Source of the DNA: an uncultured Actinomycetes bacterium
GTDB taxonomy: Bacteria > Actinomycetota > Acidimicrobiia > Acidimicrobiales > Ilumatobacteraceae
Assembly (NCBI GenBank): GCA_937927625.1
Contig: CALBSD010000032.1
Coordinates: 1-25,983 of the forward strand
DNA: 25,983 nt
Direction of reading: 5' to 3'
The notes under the pieces are model-generated. The model had not been told where the DNA came from. It was given only the letters and a program-made list of their open reading frames with translations, and did not search any database. The position numbers and the translations under genes are program-made. Position 1 is the first letter of the stretch, and each line of letters starts with the position of its first letter. Positions 15,007 through 22,750 of this stretch are shown piece after piece.

Positions 15007-16032
15007 ATGGGAGTCAGACTCGAACCACAAGACGAGTACATGCACGAACTTGGGCCTGAGTCCAACTTCAACGAAAGCATGTACATCAATTGCTTCGATC
15101 CATCGTCCCAAGTAGGTGGATGGTTTCGCATGGGCAATCGTGCCAACGAGGGCTACGCGGAGATGACCGTGTGCCTGTACCTTCCGAATGGTCGCGTGGG
15201 ATTCATGTTCAAACGTCCCAATATTGAGAGCAATGATGCATTGAATGCCGGTGGTCTCACCTGGACAATGGTCAAACCTTTCGAAGAGTTACGCATTGAC
15301 TTTGTTGGCAAAGTGGTGGTGCTTGATAACCCGCATGAAATGGCAGATCCAAAGGTGGCATTCGCAAATAACCCATTTAGTGAATGCGAAGTTCACATCA
15401 CGTTCACTGGCAAGGGTCGCGACAGCATGTTTGGTGGCGAACCCGACACACCACATGAAACCCCAGGTGAAGAGTTTGCAAAAGGTCATTACGAACAGCT
15501 CGTCGCTGCAAAGGGATCTATTCGCGTCGGTGACGAAGAATGGTTGATTAATGGTTTCGGTTTGCGAGACCACTCTTGGGGTCCTCGCTACTGGCAAGCA
15601 CCTTGGTATTACCGATGGCTGACTGCAAACTTCGGCGAGAACCTTGGATTTATGGCAAGTCGTGTTGCAAAGAAAGACGGTCCTGGTTCGCGCGGTGGAT
15701 TTGTCTGGGATAACGGTCAGATTCACTTGTGTGATGACGTGCAAATTTCAACTGTCACCACTGGCGAAGAGAACTACCACGACAAAGTCACAGGAGTTAT
15801 CCGTTCCACTAAGTCTGGTAAAGAATGGAACTTCGAGGGTGAAGTTGAAAGTTTGATTCCGTTGCGCAATCGCCGCCAGGATCCTGATGGCAATTGGCTC
15901 ATGACTCGTATCAGCGAAGGCATGACAAAGTGGCGCATCACATCTGGCGAACACGAAGGCGCCACAGGGTTTGGTATGTCGGAATATCTCGACCAAATCA
16001 TTGATGAGTCGCCTGTCGGTCTCGCCGAGTAA
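15007..16032 (+). CDS. AttH/CrtC-like two-domain beta protein (DUF7064/DUF7065 type)
   Basis: A 341-residue soluble protein without signal peptide, rich in predicted beta strand. The centre carries INGFGLRDHSWGPRYWQ at about 178-194, the motif seen in AttH and hydroxyneurosporene-synthase (CrtC) lipocalin-like proteins and in the actinobacterial DUF7064/DUF7065 group. Conserved features are GWFRMGNRANEGYAEMTV near the N-terminus and a C-terminal EYLDQIID. CrtC hydrates carotenoids; for this branch the activity is unknown and I assign none. Start is supported by a very strong ribosome site (GGGGGA, five-base spacer) and a possible TACTTT -10 box at 14987-14992. Neighbouring SDR and P450/FadE genes make a terpenoid or steroid substrate conceivable. 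Confidence 0.75.
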   Translation: MGVRLEPQDEYMHELGPESNFNESMYINCFDPSSQVGGWFRMGNRANEGYAEMTVCLYLPNGRVGFMFKRPNIESNDALNAGGLTWTMVKPFEELRIDFVGKVVVLDNPHEMADPKVAFANNPFSECEVHITFTGKGRDSMFGGEPDTPHETPGEEFAKGHYEQLVAAKGSIRVGDEEWLINGFGLRDHSWGPRYWQAPWYYRWLTANFGENLGFMASRVAKKDGPGSRGGFVWDNGQIHLCDDVQISTVTTGEENYHDKVTGVIRSTKSGKEWNFEGEVESLIPLRNRRQDPDGNWLMTRISEGMTKWRITSGEHEGATGFGMSEYLDQIIDESPVGLAE

Positions 16033-16038
16033 CTCTTC

Positions 16039-16056
16039 TGCCACTTATCAGTGGCA
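16039..16056 (+). terminator. Stem-loop, probable weak rho-independent terminator
   Basis: Seven-base arms TGCCACT and AGTGGCA enclose TATC and are followed by only three T residues. It starts seven bases after the stop of the AttH/CrtC-like gene and precedes the promoter of the RCC1 gene. Confidence 0.5.
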
Positions 16057-16088
16057 TTTCACAACGAAACCGCGACACACGAAACGCC

Positions 16089-16094
16089 TACTGT
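16089..16094 (+). promoter_or_regulatory. Leaderless -10 box of the RCC1-propeller gene
   Basis: TACTGT followed by GCGCTT and the ATG at 16101. No Shine-Dalgarno is visible, consistent with a leaderless message. Confidence 0.55.
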
Positions 16095-16100
16095 GCGCTT

Positions 16101-19055
16101 ATGCGCATTCCACGGTTCGTTCTTGCACTTCTTCTTATTGGAACCCCAGTTGCCACCGTTGCGGTCACAGCAACATCTGCTGCTGCTAACCCGTTTACTT
16201 ACGCACAAGTGTCAATCGGCTGGGGCAATCTGTGCGCACTCACGACATCACATCAAGTGCTGTGCCTTGGAGATAATTACGATCGCACACTGATTGGCAC
16301 TTCGACAGAACGCACAATTCGCGTCTTTACCCCCGTTCCCCTTCCCAATGGTGAGGAGTGGAGCACTATCGATGCCGGTCCATATTCCACTCACTGCGGC
16401 CTTGCTACTTCTGGCAGAGCCTTCTGTTGGGGCGATCATTCAACGGGTAGCTATTTCAATCCGAGTTCACGAACTCCCGTTCAAGTCGAATTTCCAAACG
16501 ATGCACGAGTGAAAGAAGTGCACGCCGGATATTCAACGGCTTGTGCGATTGACCTTAACGACGACCTGTGGTGCTGGGGTGATCCCAACCTCATAGGAAA
16601 CGGCGATACGGAACCCGTGCGTATTCCAGTTCGGGTACCCATGCCCGACAACAGCAAAATCACATCGCTCGACATGCACAGCAACGTATGTGTCACAACA
16701 AACAGCCACAGAGCATATTGCTGGGGTAGTAACAGCAATGGTGAACTTGGAATTGGATACGCCCAGCAAACACCAACTCCATTCTCTTGGACCCCCGTGC
16801 TTCTACCTGCTCCCAATGGCAAGTATTGGACCTCCGTTGCTCCCATGGGTGGTCGTATTTGCGCCATAGCAAACGACGGCACTGGATATTGCGCCGGCAA
16901 CAATTACAACGGATCATTTGGCAACGGCACTTATGCCAACAGTTACAACTTCACTCAGATGACGGTGCCCAACAACGATTCCCTTTCTTCCATCATCGGT
17001 GGCTTGTATCACTCCTGTGTCACCACAACTTCTGGCACCTTTTATTGCTTCGGTGAAGGAAGTAGTGGACAGTTAGGCACTGGCACCTCGCTCGGCGGCA
17101 AGACCTATCGCACGTGGTACCTCGCTCAGCCAGTCAACTTCACTTCCCGCACTTCGTCCATTTCTGGCACCTGCGGGATTGATACGGATGCACACATTTG
17201 GTGCACGAGTTACATTGCATCGTTCTTGCCGCCCAATCCGAACGATCCGTCTAATCTCTTTCCCCGTCAACTTCCAGATTTTGGAACACCGACTGTCAGC
17301 GCTCCGAACACTTCAAACATTGGGTCTGAAACTGTTTCGCTTTCAGGTGTGGTGAATTCCAATGGGTACATGACAACTGCAGCCCTCGAACTGTCATCGA
17401 ATTCATCATTTACAGAAGCGTCCAGGTATGCGCTGAATGTCAACGGGGCGGATGGTTCATATTCCGATGCCAGCTACTCACTCTCCATCAATGATGTTGT
17501 ACCTAGAACCAGCTATTACGCGCGAGTTATTGCGACAAATTCACTTGGACGAACAACGAGTTCAGTCACAACATTCACCACACTCGGTAGTGAACCTGTT
17601 GTTTCAGAAGTGTCTGCTTCCAACATCACCGGCAACGAAGCCACAGCTCAATTCATTGTGAACCCAGGACGCTTGGCCACCACCATCAGTGCCGAGTTCT
17701 CCACGGATGTTAATTTCCAGAACGACCTAATGTCGTTTCCCACTGGTTCGGCCACGGGGAACCTAGATGTCATTCGATCCGTCAACCTCACTGGGCTACA
17801 ACCTCGCACTCGCTATTACGCACGAGCAATCGCAACCAATCGTCTCGGAACAACAGTTGGGACTTCGCGCTCTTTCCTCACGACTGGTTCTGCCCCATCA
17901 GTCACCACATTCACAACCTCTGCTTTCATTCGTTCGGTTGTTGTCAATGCTGTCATTGCGACTGGTAACGCGTCCGGTTCGGTTTACGCGGAAGCGTCCA
18001 CTACCTCAAACTTTGCAACAGTGCTCACTTCAAATACCTCTACATTCACCAGCACTTCGCCCACCAATCACCAAGTCACAATTACGGGCATGCAACCTCG
18101 AACGGACTATTTCGTTCGCGTCATCGTCACAAACCAAATTGAGACAAAAACCTCAATCGCAACAACAACCCGCACACTAGGTGGTGCACCAACGGTGGCC
18201 ACCCCAACCGTTCAGGCATATGCACGCGGTGCCACATTCCAATTGCAATTTGATGCGAACGGCCTTGATACTGCAGTCAGACTTCTCTTCTCCACGAAAA
18301 ATGGCATCGATGACCCGTACGAATTGTTTATTCGACAGTCGGACACATTCGGTTCACAAGACGTGTCATTCACACTCGAAGATCTTCGACCAGGGATGAC
18401 ATACGAAGTTGCCCTCATCGCTCGCAACGATGCGGGTACAGCCACTTCATCCACTGTCACATTCACTACTCCCGGTCCACTCGGAGTCATCATCAATGGT
18501 GATGACTATGCGACGGAGTCGGCCACAGTAGACCTCACCATCACTCCTCCCGTCGGCGCCGTTGCAATGCGAGTGTCAAACTCGAGGAAATTCACTGGCG
18601 CAAAAGTCCTGCCTCTGACTTCAAGTCTTTCATGGGAACTTCTAGCCTCCGACGAAGAATCAGTTGAGCGCACTGTTTACGTTCAGTTCTATTTCCGCAA
18701 CGGTTCATCTGAGATTTATGAAGACGACATCAATCTCTTGACTGATATCAATTCACCCGATGAAGAGGCTCCCGTTGTAACAGCTGTACGCGCATCCAAG
18801 ACTGTGATTTCCGCTGTCGGTACCGCAAAAATTTCGTCAGTTCCTTCGGTCTCAATTTCAACACGCGACAAACTCTCCGGTGTTGTCCGTATCGAGACCA
18901 AAGCCAACGGAAAGATCACATTTACCCGAGTCAGTGCAGCCCGTCGCGGAACGTACATCGTTCAGTTCCCTAAAGGTCAACGCACGATGCAGATCAGAGT
19001 CGTTGACAAAGCAGGCAACAAGTCGAAGTGGATGACGGTCAAGGCGAAGAAGTAG
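16101..19055 (+). CDS. Secreted protein: RCC1-like seven-bladed propeller plus four FN3-like repeats
   Basis: A 984-residue exported protein. A Sec signal peptide covers residues 1-29 with likely cleavage after SAAA. Residues 35-390 hold seven RCC1-like blades of 49-57 residues, each with a C-x9-C pair (45/55, 99/109, 148/158, 197/207, 254/264, 306/316, 358/368), usually ending CWGD or CWGS. These 14 cysteines are the only ones in the mature protein. Residues 394-792 are four fibronectin-III-like repeats of about 100 residues, each ending with a P-R-T-x-Y-Y-A-R-V-I-A-T-N-like strand and a T-T-x-G boundary. Residues 793-984 contain further Ig-like beta segments and a very basic tail (MTVKAKK), without LPXTG or a transmembrane anchor. 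The role is probably surface display or release with adhesion or ligand binding; no catalytic motif is seen. It ends six bases from a convergent gene. Confidence 0.88.
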   Translation: MRIPRFVLALLLIGTPVATVAVTATSAAANPFTYAQVSIGWGNLCALTTSHQVLCLGDNYDRTLIGTSTERTIRVFTPVPLPNGEEWSTIDAGPYSTHCGLATSGRAFCWGDHSTGSYFNPSSRTPVQVEFPNDARVKEVHAGYSTACAIDLNDDLWCWGDPNLIGNGDTEPVRIPVRVPMPDNSKITSLDMHSNVCVTTNSHRAYCWGSNSNGELGIGYAQQTPTPFSWTPVLLPAPNGKYWTSVAPMGGRICAIANDGTGYCAGNNYNGSFGNGTYANSYNFTQMTVPNNDSLSSIIGGLYHSCVTTTSGTFYCFGEGSSGQLGTGTSLGGKTYRTWYLAQPVNFTSRTSSISGTCGIDTDAHIWCTSYIASFLPPNPNDPSNLFPRQLPDFGTPTVSAPNTSNIGSETVSLSGVVNSNGYMTTAALELSSNSSFTEASRYALNVNGADGSYSDASYSLSINDVVPRTSYYARVIATNSLGRTTSSVTTFTTLGSEPVVSEVSASNITGNEATAQFIVNPGRLATTISAEFSTDVNFQNDLMSFPTGSATGNLDVIRSVNLTGLQPRTRYYARAIATNRLGTTVGTSRSFLTTGSAPSVTTFTTSAFIRSVVVNAVIATGNASGSVYAEASTTSNFATVLTSNTSTFTSTSPTNHQVTITGMQPRTDYFVRVIVTNQIETKTSIATTTRTLGGAPTVATPTVQAYARGATFQLQFDANGLDTAVRLLFSTKNGIDDPYELFIRQSDTFGSQDVSFTLEDLRPGMTYEVALIARNDAGTATSSTVTFTTPGPLGVIINGDDYATESATVDLTITPPVGAVAMRVSNSRKFTGAKVLPLTSSLSWELLASDEESVERTVYVQFYFRNGSSEIYEDDINLLTDINSPDEEAPVVTAVRASKTVISAVGTAKISSVPSVSISTRDKLSGVVRIETKANGKITFTRVSAARRGTYIVQFPKGQRTMQIRVVDKAGNKSKWMTVKAKK
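16233..17204 (+). repeat. Seven C-x9-C RCC1 blades encoded in tandem
   Basis: Protein-level repeat (residues 45-368) whose units start 49-57 residues apart. The DNA copies have diverged strongly, so this is an old expansion, not a recent tandem duplication. Each unit shows C-x(A/G/V)-x6-7-C followed in most by W-G. Confidence 0.85.
17280..18476 (+). repeat. Four FN3-like repeats of about 100 codons
   Basis: Units begin at residues 394, 496, 596 and 694. Each opens with (F/S/G)-x-x-P-x-V and carries PRTSYYARVIATN, PRTRYYARAIATN, PRTDYFVRVIVTN or PGMTYEVALIARN near its end. The first three are the most alike. Confidence 0.8.
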
Positions 19056-19061
19056 TTCTCG

Positions 19062-19787
19062 CTAGTCAAGGTCGCTGCGAAGTAAGAACCGTTCGGCCAC
19101 GGCTTCATTGCCGATCACTTCCACTACCTCTAGCGGCGAGCGTCGCCATAGAACCAACAACAAATCTTCTGCCGAACCACGGAGTGCAACCGAACCCTTT
19201 GCGTGCTCTCGCGTTGCAATCATCTCTAAGCCATCGCCTGGCGTGAGAAGCCATTCACCCTCAACATCTGTGCAGTGAATATGTACCGAGCCACCCACAA
19301 TGGGTTGACCCTCACGCATGTGTGGCGTCATGACGTACACGAATTCATCAATACCATCACTTGCAAGTTCCGGATCAATAACGGGTCGTTGTCCTGCCGC
19401 CCATTGCGCATCCCACGCATGAATCGCTGTCTCATGCGCCATGCGACGAATAATCCAAGACACCGTCTGCGGCCCAGTCCACGTCCAGACGGGCTGCTCG
19501 GGATCAAGTCGAGTCAAAGTCTTCACAAGTGCATCCACACCTGCGTCATACCAACGAATCATGTCCGCATTGGTAGGTCGGCTTGCTCGCACTACTTGCG
19601 AAGGATCCATGGCGCCACTAGCGGCGATGCTCTCCCAGAAGAGATGCACTTCGCCCACGTGCCATAACAAGTCCGCTACTCGCCACGGCGCACATGCAAG
19701 AACCGGGGCATCAAGAGATGTACGCGCAGCTGCTGCAATTGCATGTCCCGTTGCAGCAATGTGCTGCAGATATTTTTCGTTGTCCAT
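19062..19787 (-). CDS. Mycothiol-dependent maleylpyruvate isomerase-family protein
   Basis: A 241-residue DinB/MDMPI-fold protein starting MDNEKYLQHIAATGHA. The three metal ligands of the family are visible: His43 in LLWHVGEVHLFW, and Glu119 and His123 in RRMAHETAIHAWDAQ. Known members use mycothiol as thiol cofactor in isomerisation or thiol transfer; the substrate here is unknown. A longer open frame to 19823 adds 12 residues, but the ATG at 19787 shares its A with the stop of the upstream F420 oxidoreductase gene (TGATG), so that start is preferred. Coupled production of an F420 enzyme and a mycothiol enzyme points to one detoxification or aromatic-catabolic process (inference). Confidence 0.87.
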   Translation of the reverse strand: MDNEKYLQHIAATGHAIAAAARTSLDAPVLACAPWRVADLLWHVGEVHLFWESIAASGAMDPSQVVRASRPTNADMIRWYDAGVDALVKTLTRLDPEQPVWTWTGPQTVSWIIRRMAHETAIHAWDAQWAAGQRPVIDPELASDGIDEFVYVMTPHMREGQPIVGGSVHIHCTDVEGEWLLTPGDGLEMIATREHAKGSVALRGSAEDLLLVLWRRSPLEVVEVIGNEAVAERFLLRSDLD

Positions 19788-20677
19788 CACAAGCTGCGTG
19801 TTGCGTCGGCAAGTTCCTGCCATTCACGCATCGGAAGGCTGCCTTGCTTACCGGTCAAAACCTGAATACACACGTGGTCTGCACCAGCATCAAGATGACT
19901 CTTCACCGCAGCAGTCACTGTGTCGATAGAACCCCACGCAACAATTGCGTCCACCAGACGATCTTCTTGATTCGTGATTTCCTCTTCGGTGAATCCGAAT
20001 CGCTTCAAGTTATTTGCGTAGTTCGGTAAACGCGTGTATGTCGTCATGTACTTGCGCGCAATTTCTCTCGCCTTTGTTGCGTCGGTTTCCAACACCACCG
20101 CAAGCTCTGGTGCCAAGAGCGCTTCAGAGCCCATTGTCTCGCGGGCAAATGCGGTGTGCTCCACCGGTGTGAAATATGGATGAGCACCAGCACCGCGTTC
20201 GGCAGACAGCTTCAACATCTTTGGCCCGAGAGCCGCCAACACACGCTGCGGCGTGGTTGTCGGCGCAGCGCCAAAGAAGATTCCGTTATCCATTGCGTCG
20301 AGGTATTCCACCATCGTGCTGTACGGCTTGTCGTAATTGCCTTTATGCACACCTTGCACCATCGGCGCATGACTGACACCAATGCCCAACAAGAAACGAT
20401 CGGGGAATGCTTCGGTCAATGTCTTCCAACCGGCCTGCATTGTCTGTGCCGTACGCGCGTGCAAACTTGCAATGCCCGTTGCCAGAACCAAATTCTTTGT
20501 TGCAGATAGAAGCAACGCAGTTGATGCAAATGGTTCACGAATGACAGCTTCAGGAACCCACACGGCCCCGTAACCCATCTCTTCTACTTGCGCGATGGCT
20601 TCTTGTGCCTTCGTCATTGGTTGCAGATCAAAATCTGCTGCCCACAAGCCAATACGACCAAGATTCATGTTGCTCAT
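19787..20677 (-). CDS. LLM-class F420-dependent oxidoreductase (TIGR03620-like)
   Basis: A 296-residue luciferase-like TIM-barrel protein: IGLWAADFDLQPMTKAQEAIAQ at the start, GYGAVWVPEAVIREPFASTALLLSAT, then VLATGIASLHARTAQTM and DRFLLGIGVSHAPMVQG. These match the actinobacterial TIGR03620-like F420 group. The C-terminal DAGADHVCIQVLTG closes the barrel. It differs from the protein at 1-830 throughout, so the two are not a recent duplication. The substrate is unknown. The start at 20677 has a TAACGT -10 box seven bases upstream. Another ATG three codons on is less well placed. It is followed with a one-base overlap by the mycothiol-dependent gene. Confidence 0.9.
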   Translation of the reverse strand: MSNMNLGRIGLWAADFDLQPMTKAQEAIAQVEEMGYGAVWVPEAVIREPFASTALLLSATKNLVLATGIASLHARTAQTMQAGWKTLTEAFPDRFLLGIGVSHAPMVQGVHKGNYDKPYSTMVEYLDAMDNGIFFGAAPTTTPQRVLAALGPKMLKLSAERGAGAHPYFTPVEHTAFARETMGSEALLAPELAVVLETDATKAREIARKYMTTYTRLPNYANNLKRFGFTEEEITNQEDRLVDAIVAWGSIDTVTAAVKSHLDAGADHVCIQVLTGKQGSLPMREWQELADATRSL

Positions 20678-20701
20678 CCCTGAGACGTTAGGCGTTCAGG
20701 G
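20678..20701. promoter_or_regulatory. Imperfect palindrome over the F420 oxidoreductase promoter
   Basis: Outer arms CCCTGA and TCAGGG and inner ACG and CGT pair around a five-base loop, with one unpaired G on the left. It fills the space from the ATG through the -10 box. It might be an operator, or a hairpin ending the nudC transcript, though there is no T-tract. Confidence 0.35.
20685..20690 (-). promoter_or_regulatory. Leaderless -10 box of the F420 oxidoreductase operon
   Basis: TAACGT on the minus strand, then CTCAGGG and the ATG at 20677. It lies inside the imperfect palindrome. Confidence 0.55.
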
Positions 20702-20712
20702 ACACGAATTCA

Positions 20713-21504
20713 CTAGCGCTGGTACACCCAGTCATCAATGAGACGACGTGCAATGGACATTGCTGGTGGAATCATTGGCAGCTCTTCTCGCTTGTACCAA
20801 TTCGCATCGAGAATTTCGACTGGGTCGCACACGATGTCACCGGAGACCCAATTCGCAGTGAAGCCCAACATCAGTGAGTGCGGGAAAGGCCATGGCTGGC
20901 TCGCCACATAACGAACGTTGTCCACCTTCACGCCCACTTCTTCTTCTACTTCGCGCGCAACTGCTTGTTCCAAGTTCTCCCCCGCTTCGACGAAGCCTGC
21001 GAGAGTTGAATACATCGGCACAGGGAAATTAGCGCCACGTGCCAGCAGTGCCTCTTGAGCATCTCCTTCACCACGAGTCACCAAAGTGATAATTGCTGGA
21101 GCGAGTCGTGGGAATGCCATCAACTGACATGCAGGGCAGACATAGGCACGTTCATTGGTAGCCAGCTGAGTTGGCTCGCCGCAACGACCACAGAAGCGAT
21201 GCGTGCGACCCCACTCCACCAACTGCACTGCACGACCAGCAACGGCCCACTCGGTTTCACTCACACGACCAAACAATGCGCGAAGATCCATTTCGGCGCC
21301 GTACCCAGGGTCTTGCCCATGCGGCACATCAATGCCCCAACAAGCAACGTCGCCATGCATTCCAAGGAAATGCTGGTCCCACTGCTCCTCCGCTGGCTGA
21401 TTGTCGATAAAGACCTTGCTGCCCACCACGTGAATAAATCGGTGTTCTCGGGCATGTTCGGCCGGCGTCAATGAGGGACGGAAAGAGGATTCGTGCGGGT
21501 TCAT
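20713..21504 (-). CDS. nudC: NAD(+) diphosphatase / NAD-cap decapping Nudix hydrolase NudC
   Basis: A Nudix hydrolase of 263 residues from the ATG at 21504 (265 from the ATG at 21510). In the longer numbering the zinc ribbon cysteines are 107, 110, 125 and 128 (FCGRCG and VCPAC). The Nudix box GFVEAGENLEQAVAREVEEEVGV is at 172-194, and the NudC-specific SQPWPFPHSLMLGF follows at 204-217. Known NudC cleaves NAD(H) to NMN(H) plus AMP and removes NAD caps from RNA. All key residues are intact. A TACCGT -10 box ends only two bases before the first ATG but eight before the second, so 21504 is the more likely leaderless start. It is divergent from the thiolase across a 43-bp gap. Confidence 0.94.
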   Translation of the reverse strand: MNPHESSFRPSLTPAEHAREHRFIHVVGSKVFIDNQPAEEQWDQHFLGMHGDVACWGIDVPHGQDPGYGAEMDLRALFGRVSETEWAVAGRAVQLVEWGRTHRFCGRCGEPTQLATNERAYVCPACQLMAFPRLAPAIITLVTRGEGDAQEALLARGANFPVPMYSTLAGFVEAGENLEQAVAREVEEEVGVKVDNVRYVASQPWPFPHSLMLGFTANWVSGDIVCDPVEILDANWYKREELPMIPPAMSIARRLIDDWVYQR

Positions 21505-21512
21505 CTCCATTG

Positions 21513-21518
21513 ACGGTA
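21513..21518 (-). promoter_or_regulatory. Putative -10 box of nudC
   Basis: TACCGT on the minus strand, eight bases before the ATG at 21504. It argues against the upstream ATG at 21510. Confidence 0.4.
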
Positions 21519-21535
21519 GTAGGCAGGGGCTTGCC

Positions 21536-21541
21536 TAGGAT
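21536..21541 (+). promoter_or_regulatory. Leaderless -10 box of the thiolase gene
   Basis: TAGGAT followed by GAGCCA and the ATG at 21548. A short inverted repeat, TAGGCA at 21520-21525 and TGCCTA at 21532-21537, abuts it and may be an operator shared with nudC (weak). Confidence 0.55.
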
Positions 21542-21547
21542 GAGCCA

Positions 21548-22735
21548 ATGGCACGTAATCAGAATCCAGTCGTAATCGTCGATGCAGTACGCACCCCTAT
21601 CGGGCGTCGTAATGGCGGTTTATCCACCCTTCACCCCGCAGAACTTCTTGGTCTTGCTCAGAAGGCAATCATCGAGCGCAACGGCATCGACCCTTCCATC
21701 GTTGAGCAGGTCGTTGGTGGCTGCGTGAGCCAGATTGGTGAGCAGTCGTTCAACGTCACTCGTACCGCATGGTTGGCAGCTGGCCTTCCACTCACCACGG
21801 CTGCAACCACCGTTGACACTCAGTGCGGATCTTCACAACAGGCCACCGGCCTTGCCGCGTCGCTCATCGGTTCCGGCATTGTCGACGTTGCAATCGCATG
21901 TGGTGTTGAAGTCATGAGTCGCGTGCCCATCGGCGCCAACAGCAAGAAAGAACTCGGATTGGGCGTGCCCATTCCAAAGACCTACTTCGAAGAGTACGAA
22001 ATGACTTCACAGTTCGAAGGTGCAGAGCGCATCGCCGACAAGTGGGAAGTGACCCGTGCAGACACCGATGCTTGGGGTGTTGAGTCCCAGGCACGTGCAG
22101 CACGCGCGTGGAACGAAGATCGTTTCTCTGGCCAATACATCGAAGTTGATGCACCAGAAGTCAACGAAGCCGGCGAAGTCATCGGCACACGCCGCATCAC
22201 CAAGGACGAAGGCCTTCGCGAGACAACACTTGAGAAGCTTTCTTCTTTGAAGCCAGTTGCTCGCCCAGAAGGTGTTCACACTGCAGGCAACTCTTCACAG
22301 ATTTCGGATGGCGCAGCTGCTGTTCTCATGATGACTGAAGAGAAGGCACAGTCACTTGGCCTCAAGGCACGTGCTCGCATTGTTGACTCTTGCCTTGTCG
22401 GTGTTGACCCTGTCCTCATGCTCACAGGCCCGATCGACGCAACTGAGCGTTTGCTCGAGCGCAACAACCTCAAGATTGATGACATCGATGTCTTCGAGAT
22501 CAATGAGGCATTCGCATCCGTGGTCCTTGCATGGGCCAAGGCAGTGGGTGCTGATCTCGAGCGCACCAACCCGAACGGTGGTGCAATTGCATTGGGTCAC
22601 CCACTCGGCGCAACAGGTGCCTTCCTGATCACCAAAGCTCTCAATGAGTTGGAGCGCACCGGTGGTCGCTACGGCATCATTTCCATGTGCTGTGGTGGCG
22701 GTCTCGGTACCGGCACTCTCATCGAGCGCATCTAA
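21548..22735 (+). CDS. Thiolase (acetyl-CoA C-acetyltransferase / 3-ketoacyl-CoA thiolase)
   Basis: A 395-residue full-length thiolase. The acyl-accepting Cys93 sits in VDTQCGSSQQAT, INEAFASV holds the Asn-Glu-Ala-Phe motif near 316-323, His351 is in GGAIALGHPLGATG and the second catalytic Cys381 is in SMCCGGGLGTG. The QCGSSQQAT segment and the CGVEVMSRVPIG helix are like mycobacterial FadA5/FadA6-type steroid and lipid thiolases, so a catabolic role in the last step of beta-oxidation is favoured over biosynthetic acetoacetyl-CoA formation (inference). The nuclease gene follows on the same strand within 16 bp and has its own ribosome site, suggesting co-transcription. Confidence 0.95.
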   Translation: MARNQNPVVIVDAVRTPIGRRNGGLSTLHPAELLGLAQKAIIERNGIDPSIVEQVVGGCVSQIGEQSFNVTRTAWLAAGLPLTTAATTVDTQCGSSQQATGLAASLIGSGIVDVAIACGVEVMSRVPIGANSKKELGLGVPIPKTYFEEYEMTSQFEGAERIADKWEVTRADTDAWGVESQARAARAWNEDRFSGQYIEVDAPEVNEAGEVIGTRRITKDEGLRETTLEKLSSLKPVARPEGVHTAGNSSQISDGAAAVLMMTEEKAQSLGLKARARIVDSCLVGVDPVLMLTGPIDATERLLERNNLKIDDIDVFEINEAFASVVLAWAKAVGADLERTNPNGGAIALGHPLGATGAFLITKALNELERTGGRYGIISMCCGGGLGTGTLIERI

Positions 22736-22737
22736 GC

Positions 22738-22744
22738 AAAGGAG
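22738..22744 (+). promoter_or_regulatory. Ribosome binding site that points to an ACG start
   Basis: AAAGGAG begins two bases after the thiolase stop. Six bases later, at 22751, is the codon ACG, in frame with the nuclease. No ATG, GTG or TTG is at a usable distance; the GTG at 22778 is 33 bases away. Confidence 0.6.
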
Positions 22745-22750
22745 CGCGCA

